From positions 29,676 to 93,675 of the forward strand of contig NZ_VSTH01000059.1 of the NCBI RefSeq assembly GCF_008123965.1: 64,000 nucleotides of DNA, read 5' to 3'. The DNA is from Bradyrhizobium hipponense. GTDB lineage: Bacteria > Pseudomonadota > Alphaproteobacteria > Rhizobiales > Xanthobacteraceae. Made by a program: the position numbers and the translations under genes. The notes below the pieces were generated by a model. The model had not been told where the DNA came from. It made no database searches and saw only the letters and a list, made by a program, of their open reading frames with translations. Shown piece by piece: positions 44,716-54,363 of the stretch. Position 1 is the first letter of the stretch. Every line of letters begins with the position of its first letter.

Positions 44716-47403
44716 TTACAGGGAGCGCTGGATCGTCTCCACGCGGTAACACTCGATCACGTCACCGGCGCGCATATCGTGGTAGTTCTCGAAGGCCATG
44801 CCGCATTCCTGGCCGGACTGGACTTCCTTCACTTCGTCCTTGAAGCGCTTCAGCGTCGACAGCTTGCCTTCGTGCACGACGACGTTGTCGCGGATCAGGC
44901 GCACGTTGGCGCCGCGTTCCACGGTACCGTCGGTGACGCGGCAGCCGGCGACCTTGCCGACCTTGGAGATGTTGAAGATCTCCAGGATGGAGGCATTGCC
45001 GAGCATGGTTTCGCGCAAGGTCGGCGCGAGCAGGCCGCTCATCGCCTTCTTCACGTCATCCACGAGGTCGTAGATGATGTTGTAGTAGCGGATCTCGATG
45101 CCGTTGCGCTTGGCGGCCGCGGCGGCCTCCTTGTTGGCACGGACCGAGAAGCCGATGATCGCGGCGTTGAAGCCTTCCGCGAGCGTCACGTCGGATTCCG
45201 AGATGCCGCCGACGCCGGCATGCAGGATGCGGGCGGCGACTTCGTCGGTGCCGAGCTTCTCCAGCGAGCCGAGGATCGCTTCCAGCGAGCCCTGCACGTC
45301 GGCCTTGATGATCAGCGGGAATTCCTTGCGGCCCGCGGTCTTCAGTTGCGACATCATCTGCTCGAGCGAGCCGCGCATGCCGGAGATCGAGGCAGCCGCA
45401 TTCTCGCGCTTCTGGTGCGCGCGATAGCTGGTGACCTGGCGGGCGCGGGCTTCGTTCTCGACCACCGCGAGACGATCGCCGGCTTCCGGCGGACCGTTGA
45501 AGCCGAGCACCTCGACCGGCACCGACGGACCTGCTTCGTGCACCGTCTCGCCTTGATCCGAGATCAGCGCGCGGACACGGCCCATCTCGGCGCCGGCGAC
45601 GATGATGTCGCCGACACGAAGCGTGCCGCGCTGGACCAGCACGGTCGCGACCGGGCCGCGGCCGCGGTCGAGCTTGGCCTCGATCACGGTGCCTTCGGCC
45701 GGGCGCTCCGAATTGGTCTTCAGGTCGAGGATGTCGGCCTGCAGCGCGATCATTTCGAGCAGCTTGTCGAGATTGGTCTTGTTCTTGGCCGACACCTCGA
45801 CGTCGACGACATCGCCGCCGAAGGATTCGACTTGAACCTCGTGCTGGAGCAGCTCGGTGCGCACGCGCTCGGCCTTCGCATCAGGCTTGTCGATCTTGTT
45901 GATGGCAACGATGATCGGCACCCGCGCCGCCTTGGCGTGGTTGATGGCTTCGACCGTCTGCGGCATCACGCCGTCATCGGCCGCAACCACCAGCACGACG
46001 ATGTCGGTGACCTTGGCGCCGCGGGCGCGCATCGCTGTGAACGCGGCGTGGCCGGGGGTGTCGATGAAGGTGATCTTCTTGCCGCTTTCCGGCGACAGCA
46101 CCTGATAGGCGCCGATATGCTGGGTGATGCCGCCGGCTTCGCCGGAGACCACATTGGCATGACGGAGCGCGTCGAGCAGCGAGGTCTTGCCGTGGTCGAC
46201 GTGGCCCATCACGGTCACCACCGGCGAGCGCGGCTCGGTGTCATTGGAATCGTCGATGGCATCGAACAAGCCTTCTTCGACGTCGGATGCCGCCACGCGC
46301 TTGACCGTATGGCCGAGTTCCTCGGCGATGAGCTGCGCGGTGTCGGCATCGATCACGTCCGTGATCTTGTGCATCGCGCCCTGCTTCATCAGCATGCGGA
46401 TGACGTCGACCGCGCGCTCGGACATGCGGTTGGCGAGTTCCTGGATGGCGATCGCTTCCGGAATGACCACCTCGCGGACCAGCTTTTCCTTCGGCTCGTT
46501 CGAGACGTGACCTTTCAGGCGCTGGGTGCGGCGGCGGAACGACGCGATCGAGCGCTCGCGCACGTCGCCGGCGCTGAGCGCGGTGACGAGCGTCAGGCGG
46601 CCGCGCTCCTTCTGCGGACCCGGCTTGTGGGTGGTCTTGGGGGCTGCCACGGGACGCATGGCGCCTCCGGGGCCGCGACGGATCTGGCGCGGACCATCAT
46701 CCTCGTCCGGCCCGGCTGCAACGCCGGGGGCGCGACCCGGCGCACCCGCCGGCCGCTGAGCGGTCGTCGCGGCCGGTCGGGCTGTGGTCGTCGCAGGTCG
46801 CGACGTGGTCGGCGCGGAGCGCGGTGCACTGGTGGCCGGCGCGGCTGTCGCAGCGCGCGCGGCAGACGGAGACTGCTCGCCCTCGCCAAAACGCTTCTTG
46901 GCCTCGGTTTCGGCCTTGCGCTTGGCCTCCTCTTCGTGGCGGTGACGTTCTTCCTCGGCCTTGCGGCGGGCTTCAGCGGCGTCGCGCTCGACGCGCTCGG
47001 CGCTTTCGCGGATGGCGCGGCGCTGGGCTTCCTCTTCGGCCTGGCGGCGCTCCTCGACTTCACGCACCTTGGCATCGGCGAGCGCGCTGGCACGCGCCGA
47101 ACGCTCGTCCTCGGTCAGGGTCCGCAGCACCACGCCGGAACCGGCGTTGCGCGGCGGAGCAGCCTTCGGCACAGGACGCGGTGCCGCAGCGGGCGCGGCC
47201 GGTGCCGGCTTCGCAATCTCGGGTGCCTGCGGCTCGGGGCCGTCGCCGATCCGGCGCTTGCCGCGCTTTTCGACCACGACCTGCTTGCTGCGGCCGTGGC
47301 TGAAGCTCTGGCGCACGGTGCCCGTTTCGACGCGCGGCTTGAGCGATAGCGTCTTGCTCGGAACGCTCAGCTTCTTGTCGCCAGGGGTCTTGGTATCAAC
47401 CAT
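44716..47403 (-). CDS. infB: Translation initiation factor IF-2
   Basis: 895 residues. A long N-terminal region is rich in Ala, Arg, Glu, Lys and Pro, with heptad-like RRQAEEEAQRR coiled stretches. The GTPase domain has VTVMGHVDHGKTSLLDAL (G1), DTPGHAAFTAM (G3) and INKIDKPDA (G4). The C-terminal domains II-IV end in VIECYRVE, the initiator tRNA-binding domain. It delivers formyl-Met-tRNA to the 30S subunit. It is the fourth gene of the rimP operon. Confidence 0.99.
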   Translation of the reverse strand: MVDTKTPGDKKLSVPSKTLSLKPRVETGTVRQSFSHGRSKQVVVEKRGKRRIGDGPEPQAPEIAKPAPAAPAAAPRPVPKAAPPRNAGSGVVLRTLTEDERSARASALADAKVREVEERRQAEEEAQRRAIRESAERVERDAAEARRKAEEERHRHEEEAKRKAETEAKKRFGEGEQSPSAARAATAAPATSAPRSAPTTSRPATTTARPAATTAQRPAGAPGRAPGVAAGPDEDDGPRQIRRGPGGAMRPVAAPKTTHKPGPQKERGRLTLVTALSAGDVRERSIASFRRRTQRLKGHVSNEPKEKLVREVVIPEAIAIQELANRMSERAVDVIRMLMKQGAMHKITDVIDADTAQLIAEELGHTVKRVAASDVEEGLFDAIDDSNDTEPRSPVVTVMGHVDHGKTSLLDALRHANVVSGEAGGITQHIGAYQVLSPESGKKITFIDTPGHAAFTAMRARGAKVTDIVVLVVAADDGVMPQTVEAINHAKAARVPIIVAINKIDKPDAKAERVRTELLQHEVQVESFGGDVVDVEVSAKNKTNLDKLLEMIALQADILDLKTNSERPAEGTVIEAKLDRGRGPVATVLVQRGTLRVGDIIVAGAEMGRVRALISDQGETVHEAGPSVPVEVLGFNGPPEAGDRLAVVENEARARQVTSYRAHQKRENAAASISGMRGSLEQMMSQLKTAGRKEFPLIIKADVQGSLEAILGSLEKLGTDEVAARILHAGVGGISESDVTLAEGFNAAIIGFSVRANKEAAAAAKRNGIEIRYYNIIYDLVDDVKKAMSGLLAPTLRETMLGNASILEIFNISKVGKVAGCRVTDGTVERGANVRLIRDNVVVHEGKLSTLKRFKDEVKEVQSGQECGMAFENYHDMRAGDVIECYRVETIQRSL

Positions 47404-47475
47404 TCAGCAGTCCTAATCCTGATCTTTGTTAACGTTGTGCGTTGCCGCACCGTCCTATCGGGTGGTCGTTGTCTC

Positions 47476-48159
47476 TCAGAAATCCTGGCCGCGCTTTTCG
47501 GCCGTCTTGTCATCGTCCGCCATCCGGTATCGGACCAGCATCTGGCTACGTGACAGGAATGACCGGCTCGCCGGGCCCGCGAGCAGCGCAGCATGTATCA
47601 CATTTGACCGGGTAAGTGCCAAATCCAATTCTATCGATTTCAGCGCGGTGATGACGGGAATCTGCGGCTTGGTACCGCGATTTCCGGCATTTTGACGCGC
47701 CAGCGTGTCCAATTTGCGGATTCCGTCCGCGGCCCCGTCGCTAGCGTGGATCAGGACCTCGACCGTGCCTTCCCGCAGGGCGCTCTCGACCTTGCCGAAA
47801 CCGGCTACGATCTGGCCCGCCTTGGCGGCGATCCCAAGGGCTTCCATCACGCTCCGAACCAGGAGCGTCTCGATGTCGGCGGGAAGCGTCTGAGGCGTTC
47901 GAAGCTCGCGCTTGAAGGCCTTGCTAAATTGGTGACGACGGACGGCTTCCGCAACCGTCTGCCGCGAGGCCGATAGCCACATGCCGCGCCCGGGCAGCTT
48001 GCGCTTGAGATCGGGAACTATCTGCCCTTCCGGCGAGACGACGAAGCGGATTAGCTCGTCGATCGGCTTGACCTCGCGGCTGACCGCGCACATCCGCATG
48101 GTCGCGGACCTTTCGGTCCGCGGGCCATTGTCGAGATCGTGGTCATTATCCGCGAGCAT
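47476..48159 (-). CDS. ylxR: YlxR/L7Ae two-domain RNA-binding protein
   Basis: 227 residues. The N-terminal YlxR domain (about 20-85) reads RMCAVSREVKPIDELIRFV and PGRGMWLSA. The C-terminal part (about 95-190) is L7Ae-like, with AGQIVAGFGKVESAL and VLIHASDGAADG. Such fusions are common in Alphaproteobacteria at this point of the nusA operon and are taken to bind RNA. The exact partner is unknown. The gene lies between nusA (23 bp) and infB (72 bp). Confidence 0.9.
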   Translation of the reverse strand: MLADNDHDLDNGPRTERSATMRMCAVSREVKPIDELIRFVVSPEGQIVPDLKRKLPGRGMWLSASRQTVAEAVRRHQFSKAFKRELRTPQTLPADIETLLVRSVMEALGIAAKAGQIVAGFGKVESALREGTVEVLIHASDGAADGIRKLDTLARQNAGNRGTKPQIPVITALKSIELDLALTRSNVIHAALLAGPASRSFLSRSQMLVRYRMADDDKTAEKRGQDF

Positions 48160-48182
48160 CCGGTCGACATCTCCTGCCGCCC

Positions 48183-49793
48183 TTAAGCCGGCTGATCTTC
48201 GGTCGCCTCAGCCTCTTCGGCCGGCTTGGCGAGGTCAGCTTCGGTGATCCAGCCGGCCTTGACGCGGGCCTGCATGATCATGGCTTCCGCATCGTCGCGG
48301 GAGACGTCGAGGCCTTCGAGCGCGCCGGCGAATTTGGTCTGCTCGCCGCCTTCCTTGCGTTCGGTCCAGCCGACCAGGTCGTCGGTGGCGCAGCCGGCGA
48401 GGTCGTCGACGGTCTTGATGTCGTTCTCGCCGAACTTCACCAGCATCTTCGAGGTCACGCCGGGCACGTCCTTGACGGCGTCATCGACGCCGAGTTCCTT
48501 GCGCCGGGCCTCGAGCTCGGCTTCCTGCTGATCGAGATATTCGCGGGCACGGTTCTGGAGCTCCTGTGCGGTCTCCTCGTCGAAGCCCTCGATGCCGGCG
48601 AGCTCCTTGATGTCCACCATGGCGAGTTCCTCGACCGAGGTGAAGCCTTCGGACGCCAGCAGCTGGCCGACAACCTCGTCGACGTTGAGCGATTCCATGA
48701 AGACGCGGGTGGAATTCTCGAAGTCGGCCTGACGGCGCTCCGATTCCTCCTGCTCGGTCAGGATGTCGATATCCCAGCCGGTCAGCTGCGAGGCGAGACG
48801 GACGTTCTGGCCGCGGCGGCCGATCGCCAGCGAAAGCTGGTTGTTGGTGTCGGGCACCACGACCTCGATGCGCTCGCGGTCCTCGTCGATGACGACCTTG
48901 GAGACCTCGGCCGGCGCCAGCGCGTTGACCACGAAGGTCGCGATGTCGGGCGACCAGGGGATGATATCGATCTTCTCGCCCTGCAATTCGTTCACCACCG
49001 CCTGCACGCGCGAGCCGCGCATGCCGACGCAGGCGCCGACCGGATCGACCGAAGAATCGCGGGAAATCACGCCGATTTTCGCGCGCGAGCCGGGATCGCG
49101 GGCGACCGCCTTGATCTCGACGATGCCGTCGTAGATTTCCGGCACTTCCTGCGCGAACAGCTTGGCCATGAACTGCGGATGGGTGCGGGAGAGGAAGATC
49201 TGCGGGCCGCGGGTCTCGCGGCGGACGTCGAAGATATAGGCACGGACGCGGTCGCCGTTGCGGAACACCTCGCGCGGCAGCATCTCGTCGCGGCGGATGA
49301 TGGCCTCGCCGCGGCCGAGATCGACGATCACGCTGCCATATTCGACGCGCTTGACGACACCGTTGACGATGTCGCCGATGCGGTCCTTGAACTCCTGATA
49401 TTGCCGGTCACGCTCGGCCTCGCGCACCTTCTGCACAATGACCTGCTTGGCCGATTGCGCGGCGATGCGGCCATATTCAAGCGGCGGCAGGGTGTCGGCG
49501 ATGGTGTCGCCGACCTGGGCGCCGGGATTGGCGCGCTGCGCGTCCGACAGCGAGATCTGGTTGGAATGGTTTTCGACCTTGTCGACCACCAGCATATGGC
49601 GCGACAGCCGTAGCTCGCCCTTCTTCGGGTCGATCTCGGCATGAACGTCAGTTTCGCTGCCGTAGCGTGCCCGCGCCGCCTTGGCGATGGCATCTTCCAT
49701 CGCCGCGATGACGATGCCGCGGTCGATCGATTTCTCGCGCGCAACGGCGTCGGCGATCTGGAGCAGTTCAAGTCGATTGGCACTGACTGCCAT
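48183..49793 (-). CDS. nusA: Transcription termination/antitermination protein NusA
   Basis: 536 residues: the N-terminal polymerase-binding domain (AIAKAARARYGSETD), an S1 domain (about 135-200), KH1 and KH2 (with RGSRVQAVVNELQGEKIDI and LAIGRRGQNVRLASQLT), and two C-terminal helix-hairpin-helix acidic repeats (about 370-500). It binds elongating RNA polymerase and modulates pausing. It starts 2 bp after rimP. Confidence 0.99.
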   Translation of the reverse strand: MAVSANRLELLQIADAVAREKSIDRGIVIAAMEDAIAKAARARYGSETDVHAEIDPKKGELRLSRHMLVVDKVENHSNQISLSDAQRANPGAQVGDTIADTLPPLEYGRIAAQSAKQVIVQKVREAERDRQYQEFKDRIGDIVNGVVKRVEYGSVIVDLGRGEAIIRRDEMLPREVFRNGDRVRAYIFDVRRETRGPQIFLSRTHPQFMAKLFAQEVPEIYDGIVEIKAVARDPGSRAKIGVISRDSSVDPVGACVGMRGSRVQAVVNELQGEKIDIIPWSPDIATFVVNALAPAEVSKVVIDEDRERIEVVVPDTNNQLSLAIGRRGQNVRLASQLTGWDIDILTEQEESERRQADFENSTRVFMESLNVDEVVGQLLASEGFTSVEELAMVDIKELAGIEGFDEETAQELQNRAREYLDQQEAELEARRKELGVDDAVKDVPGVTSKMLVKFGENDIKTVDDLAGCATDDLVGWTERKEGGEQTKFAGALEGLDVSRDDAEAMIMQARVKAGWITEADLAKPAEEAEATEDQPA

Positions 49794-49795
49794 GG

Positions 49796-50554
49796 CTAGT
49801 CTCCTTCGTCAGGCTCGATCTCGCCGCGCCGCGCACGTTCGGCAGCAAGGCGATGTTTCTTCGTATTGGTCGGGGCCGGCTTCTTCTTCTCCGGCTTGGT
49901 GTTCTTGGTGGTCTTCTCGCTGATGCTGGCGTGCGGGGCAGCCGGCGGCTCCAGGCCGAGATTGCGTCGCATTTCGCGAGCTGCGGCCTTGCCGCGGCGC
50001 ATGGATTCCGCGATCAGCTCGTCGGTCAGCACCAGCCGAGCCTCACCGATATCCTCCATCACCAGGAGAACCTCGGCATCGTCGTCACCCTTGACGTCGT
50101 CGCGCTTGAGCCGCACGCGGTCGCCCTCGACGCCTGCGAGCGTGCCGCGGAACCGCTTCCGCCCCTCATGGGCGGTCGCCATCTCGACCTTGACCAGGTG
50201 ACCCGTATACCGTTCGAAATCGGAGCGACGCACCAGCGGCCGGTCGATTCCCGGCGAGGAAATCTCCAGGCGGTAGGCGCGCTCGATGGGATCGGCGACG
50301 TCGAGCACCGGCGACAGCGCCCGCGAGATCGCCTCGCAATCCTCGATCTGCATGGTGCCGTCCGGCCGCTCGGCCATGATCTGCACGGTGCAGCCGGCCT
50401 CGCCTGAAATGCGAATCCGCACCAGCCGGTAGCCCATGCCCTCGAGCACAGGACCCGCGACCGCCGACACCCGCGCCGCCACGCCCGGCTCGACCACGAG
50501 CCGCGGCTCGGCCAGCAATTCGGCATCCGTGGAACCAGGGTTCGGCTCGGTCAT
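49796..50554 (-). CDS. rimP: Ribosome maturation factor RimP
   Basis: 252 residues, longer than the roughly 150 in E. coli because of a charged C-terminal extension (EKTTKNTKPEKKKPAP region, about 200-250). The core has LEISSPGIDRPL, the family signature, preceded by CEAISRALSPVLDV. It helps assemble the 30S subunit. The ATG at 50554 is preferred over an in-frame TTG at 50566. It heads the operon; a leader with a terminator hairpin lies upstream. Confidence 0.95.
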   Translation of the reverse strand: MTEPNPGSTDAELLAEPRLVVEPGVAARVSAVAGPVLEGMGYRLVRIRISGEAGCTVQIMAERPDGTMQIEDCEAISRALSPVLDVADPIERAYRLEISSPGIDRPLVRRSDFERYTGHLVKVEMATAHEGRKRFRGTLAGVEGDRVRLKRDDVKGDDDAEVLLVMEDIGEARLVLTDELIAESMRRGKAAAREMRRNLGLEPPAAPHASISEKTTKNTKPEKKKPAPTNTKKHRLAAERARRGEIEPDEGD

Positions 50555-50673
50555 ATCCAGGGTCAAGGCGCTCGATGGTTAAGGCTTGGTTACGATTTCA
50601 GAGCCTGCTTCGGAACTCTCTGTCCAGACAGGTGGTCGGCCGCGCATCTTCTGCCAAGCCGCCTTCAGGTAAT

Positions 50674-50704
50674 AAAAAAGAGCGGGTCCTTTCGGGCCCA
50701 CTCT
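50674..50704 (-). terminator. Intrinsic terminator or attenuator in the rimP leader
   Basis: GAGCGGGTCC pairs with GGGCCCACTC (one mismatch, one G-U) around TTTC. The minus strand continues with CTTTTTTATT. It lies 120 bp upstream of rimP on the same strand, in a 366-bp gap to the divergent DUF2336 gene. That gap holds no gene I can support. Confidence 0.65.
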
Positions 50705-50920
50705 CACTACGCGGATCGTATGAGAAGATGAAGTTGGGGTGGATATAGCGCTTTCCACCCACGCGGACAAGGCCCATTGCGGCTGCGAACCGGCTTTTTG
50801 CGGCCGGGTCTGCGGCCGCTCGCGAAACGCTTCCTTCATCAAGGGGGCCTAAATTCTCCGATTGTGGGGCGGCTTGAGCCTATGGCGCGCCCACGGCGTG
50901 CCAGATTCGAGTAGCGTTCC

Positions 50921-52003
50921 ATGACCGTTGCCACGTCGCTCATTCCAGGACTGGACGATATCGTCAAACGCGGCGATCCGAGACGCCGTGGCGAGGTGGC
51001 GCGTGCCATCTCCGAATTGTTCTTCCACGACGCTGCAAACCTCCGTCCCGACCTCGTCGACCTCTTCGACAATCTCCTCATCGATCTCGTCCCGCACGCC
51101 GAGCTTGCCTCGCGCGTCGATCTCGCCGAGCGCTTCTCGCATCTGAACAATGCGCCACCCCACCTCGTGCGCCAGCTCGCGCGCGAAAACGAGATCATGG
51201 TGGCCGGGCCCGTGTTGCGCCGCTCGCCCGTGCTCGATGACGCCGCGCTGGTCGAGATCGCGCGGCTGAAGGGACAGGGCCATCTGCTCGCCATGACCGA
51301 GCGGCCGACATTGTCGGCCGACATCACCGACGTGCTGGTCGAGCGCGGCGATCGCGACGTGGTGCGCCGTGCCGCCGGCAATGCAGGTGCGGCGTTCTCG
51401 TCCGGCGGCTATTCGGAATTGATCAAGCGCGCGGCGCAGGACGGCGTGCTGACGCTCAAGATCGGCCAGCGCGAGGATCTTTCCGGCGAGCATCTCAAGG
51501 AGCTGCTGAACGGCACGCTCGACGTCATCCGCCGCCGCCTCTCCATCGTGGTCAAACCGGCGCGCCAGGTCGAGATCAAGCGCGCGATGGCTTCAATCGA
51601 GGAAGCCACGCAGCCACCCGGGCCGCGGCGCGATTATTCGGCGGCGCAGCGCACGGTGCTCAGCCTGCATCGCGGCGGTCATCTCGGCGAAAGCGCGCTG
51701 CTCGGATTCGCTAAGGCGCATAAATACGAGGAGGCGATCGCCTCGCTCTCGGCGATGTCCGGCGTCAGGATCTCGATCCTCGACCGTCTGATCGCGGGCG
51801 ACCGCTACGATCCGATTCTGATCGTGGGGCGGATGTTGAACCTGGGCTGGCCCACGGTGCGCGCGCTCATCCTGCTGTGGTACGGGCCGCACCGCACGCC
51901 CGCCGATGCCGACATCGAGGCGGCGCGCATGAATTTCACGCGCCTGATGCCGGTGACCGCCGAGCGCGTCGTCAATTTCTGGCGCAACCGGCAGACGATC
52001 TAG
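50921..52003 (+). CDS. DUF2336-domain protein
   Basis: 360 residues, the usual size for this alphaproteobacterial family of mostly helical, HEAT-like proteins. Conserved elements include the DIVKRGDPRRRGEVARAISELF opening region, ITDVLVERGDRDVVRRAAGN and SGGYSELIKRA (repeat-like units). No catalytic motif is visible and the function is unknown. It is divergent from rimP, and its last 4 bp overlap the end of trmB on the other strand. Confidence 0.85.
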   Translation: MTVATSLIPGLDDIVKRGDPRRRGEVARAISELFFHDAANLRPDLVDLFDNLLIDLVPHAELASRVDLAERFSHLNNAPPHLVRQLARENEIMVAGPVLRRSPVLDDAALVEIARLKGQGHLLAMTERPTLSADITDVLVERGDRDVVRRAAGNAGAAFSSGGYSELIKRAAQDGVLTLKIGQREDLSGEHLKELLNGTLDVIRRRLSIVVKPARQVEIKRAMASIEEATQPPGPRRDYSAAQRTVLSLHRGGHLGESALLGFAKAHKYEEAIASLSAMSGVRISILDRLIAGDRYDPILIVGRMLNLGWPTVRALILLWYGPHRTPADADIEAARMNFTRLMPVTAERVVNFWRNRQTI

Positions 52004-52710
52004 ACCCTACGAAACCGCAGATACGCAGCCTTGCGTCCCTCGCGCGCAGCTTTGCGGCCGTAACGCGTCATGGTGTAGCCGGCCCAGGGCTGCCGGAAAT
52101 CGTCGGCGCGCTCCGCGAGCCATTGGAAATCCGGCGAGCGTGAAAGATGCGACAGCGTCCAGGCGCAGTAATCGTCGATGTCGCAGACGAAGCGGAATTC
52201 GCCGCCCGCTTTCAGCACGCGGGCCATAGCTGCGATCGTCCTGTCCTGAACGAAGCGCCGCTTCCAGTGCCGCCGCTTCGGCCAGGGATCGGGATGAATC
52301 AGGTCGATCCGCGACAGCGAGGCTTGCGGCAGCCAGGCCAGCAGCTCGGCGGCATCGCCTGCGAACAGGCGGATGTTGCCGATGTTGCCGGCCTCGATCT
52401 GCGCGAGGATCTTCGCCATGCCGTTGACATAGGGCTCGCAGCCGATGAAGCCGGTTGCAGGAAAGCACAGCGCTTCCGCCGCAAGATGCTCGCCGCCGCC
52501 GAAGCCGATCTCGAGTCGCACCTCATCCGTCGCGGGGACGAAGATCTCGCCGGCATTCGCCGGCGCTTCACTTGCGATGTCGAGCGCGAGACGCGGCAGC
52601 AGATGGTCGACCAGCTCGGCCTGGTGCTGCCTGAGCTTGTGGCCCTTGCGGCGTCCGAAGAAGGCGCGCTCGCTGTCGTCGCGCTCGGGATCTGATTTGC
52701 GTTCGGTCAT
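52000..52710 (-). CDS. trmB: tRNA (guanine(46)-N7)-methyltransferase
   Basis: 236 residues. The SAM-binding motif is LEIGFGGGEHLAAEAL, and the RIDLIHPDPWPKRRHWKRR signature is diagnostic. It methylates G46 in the variable loop of tRNA. Its start overlaps the M20 peptidase stop (ATGA). It is the last gene of the minus-strand run and is convergent with the DUF2336 gene. Confidence 0.97.
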   Translation of the reverse strand: MTERKSDPERDDSERAFFGRRKGHKLRQHQAELVDHLLPRLALDIASEAPANAGEIFVPATDEVRLEIGFGGGEHLAAEALCFPATGFIGCEPYVNGMAKILAQIEAGNIGNIRLFAGDAAELLAWLPQASLSRIDLIHPDPWPKRRHWKRRFVQDRTIAAMARVLKAGGEFRFVCDIDDYCAWTLSHLSRSPDFQWLAERADDFRQPWAGYTMTRYGRKAAREGRKAAYLRFRRV

Positions 52711-53834
52711 TGCAGCGTCTGGTACAGGCGATAGAGCAGCCGCGCGCGCGGTTCGAGCGAGGAAACATAAAGCTGCTCATAATGGGTGTGCGCGCCCTTG
52801 CCGTCGACGCCGAGCCCGTCGAGCGTGCCGGTGTTGGCCGCCGTGAAATTGCCGTCCGAGCCGCCGCCGGTGTGGGTATCGACCAGGTCGAAGCCGATCT
52901 CCGCGGCCAGCGTCCTTGCATGCTCGTACAGCGCTGCGCCGGAATTGCTCTTCTCATAGGGCGGACGATTGAGCTCGCCCGTGACCTTGACGGTGACGCC
53001 TTCCGTTTTCGATTTCAATCCAAGAATCTTGCCGACGAGCTCTTCCGCGTCCTTGAGGCTCGGCACGCGCAGATCGATCTCGGCATAGGCCTCTTCCGGC
53101 GTGACGTTGGGCCGCGTGCCGCCGCGCACCACGCCGACATTGACGGTGACGCCGCGGTTCAGATCGTTCATGCCCTCCAGCGCCTGGATGACGTTGGCGA
53201 GCTCGCGCACGGCGCTGCGGCCGTCCTCGGGCCGCGTCCCGGCATGGGTGGGCACGCCTTTGATGAACGCCTGGAATCGTCCGACGCCCTTGCGTCCGGT
53301 GACGATCTTGCCGCCGTCGCGCGCCGGCTCCGTGACCAGCACGTATTTTGCCTTGCGTCCTTCCGTCTCGATCAGCGCACGCGAGGTGGGGCTGCCGATC
53401 TCTTCGTCGGACGTGAACACATGCGTGATGCCGAGCGGCGAATCGTCGGCCGTGGCGCAAAGCGCGCGAAAGGCGTGATAGGCGATGTAGGCGCCGCCCT
53501 TCATGTCGTAGATGCCGGGACCGAACGCGCTGTTGCCTTCGACCTTGAAAGGAAGGCGTTCGATGAATCCCATGGGATGGACGGTATCGAGGTGGCTCAG
53601 CACCAGGACACCTGGCCGGTCCTGGCCCCAGGTCGAGCGTGCCACGAGATGATCGCCGCAGCCATCGACGCCGGCGACGCGCTCGAGCGTGACAGGCAGA
53701 TCGCGATATTGCTCCGCGACCATCGAGACCAGCTTGTTGACCTGTTCAGGCACTTCCGTCGGCGTCTCGATCTCCACCCAGCGGCGGATGCCATCGAGAA
53801 TAGTTTGGGAATCGAACAAATTGGAGCTCGCCAT
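52707..53834 (-). CDS. M20-family metallopeptidase (carboxypeptidase G2-like)
   Basis: 375 residues. The zinc-site motifs are LVLSHLDTVHPMG (His and Asp), GIYDMKGGAY (bridging Asp), TSDEEIGSP (catalytic and metal Glu) and GGGSDGNFTA near the end (last His region). The pattern is that of glutamate carboxypeptidases or acyl-amino-acid hydrolases; the substrate is unknown. The ATG at 53834 gives MASSNLFDSQ; an ATG ten codons upstream is also possible. It lies between the PraR-like gene and trmB, where other rhizobia carry metK. Confidence 0.9.
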   Translation of the reverse strand: MASSNLFDSQTILDGIRRWVEIETPTEVPEQVNKLVSMVAEQYRDLPVTLERVAGVDGCGDHLVARSTWGQDRPGVLVLSHLDTVHPMGFIERLPFKVEGNSAFGPGIYDMKGGAYIAYHAFRALCATADDSPLGITHVFTSDEEIGSPTSRALIETEGRKAKYVLVTEPARDGGKIVTGRKGVGRFQAFIKGVPTHAGTRPEDGRSAVRELANVIQALEGMNDLNRGVTVNVGVVRGGTRPNVTPEEAYAEIDLRVPSLKDAEELVGKILGLKSKTEGVTVKVTGELNRPPYEKSNSGAALYEHARTLAAEIGFDLVDTHTGGGSDGNFTAANTGTLDGLGVDGKGAHTHYEQLYVSSLEPRARLLYRLYQTLQ

Positions 53835-53949
53835 GGAAGCATCTAGGCCTTTGAATCGGATCATCGGAGAGGACGCACACCAAGGCACGCCTACAGATGA
53901 CGACATAGGCCAGATTTGACGCCGCCTCAAACCGGATCGAGGGGACGTG

Positions 53950-54363
53950 TCAGCGCTTGTCGGGGCCCTCGCGGGCGGCGATCTGTTCGACGAGATCGAC
54001 GATGGAGCGGCGCAGCTTCGAATCGGTGATTCGGGTGAACGCCTTGGTCAGAGCGAGCCCTTCGGAGGTCGCTAGAAAGTCGGAGACGTAGGAGGGCGAG
54101 GCGCCTTCTGCGAAGCCGTCCGGGCCGGCCATGCCGCTCGGGCCGCCCTCGAACAGGAACGACACCGGCACCTGGAGAATCTCGGCGATCTGCTGGATGC
54201 GGCTCGCGCCGACGCGGTTGGTGCCCTTCTCGTACTTCTGGACCTGCTGGAAAGTCAGGCCCAAAGCTTCACCGAGCTTTTCCTGGCTCATGCCCAACAT
54301 GATACGGCGCATGCGCACGCGACTGCCGACATATTTGTCAACAGGGTTGGGCGCTTTCGACAT
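53950..54363 (-). CDS. praR: Helix-turn-helix regulator of the PraR/PhrR type
   Basis: 137 residues. The N-terminal XRE-type HTH (about 10-70) reads VGSRVRMRRIMLGMSQEKLG, then FQQVQKYEKGTNRVGASRI. The C-terminal part is helical with ITDSKLRRSIVDLVEQIA. The neighbourhood next to lnt and near trmB matches rhizobial PraR, a repressor tied to biofilm formation in Rhizobium. The gene symbol rests on context and similarity recalled from memory. The 221-bp gap to lnt shows no clear feature. Confidence 0.8.
   Translation of the reverse strand: MSKAPNPVDKYVGSRVRMRRIMLGMSQEKLGEALGLTFQQVQKYEKGTNRVGASRIQQIAEILQVPVSFLFEGGPSGMAGPDGFAEGASPSYVSDFLATSEGLALTKAFTRITDSKLRRSIVDLVEQIAAREGPDKR

Noticed and set aside
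44710..47349. 879-codon open frame opposite infB
   Set aside because: Antisense to IF-2, which is unmistakable; no motif in the frame.
50579..50842. 87-codon open frame upstream of rimP
   Set aside because: It runs straight through the predicted terminator hairpin and shows no conserved features; treated as leader.
50567..50920. A tRNA gene ahead of rimP, as in E. coli metY
   Set aside because: No tRNA-like set of arms or anticodon loop could be placed in the leader.
53835..53949. SAM riboswitch left behind by a missing metK
   Set aside because: No pairing pattern of the SAM riboswitch classes was recognisable in the short gap.
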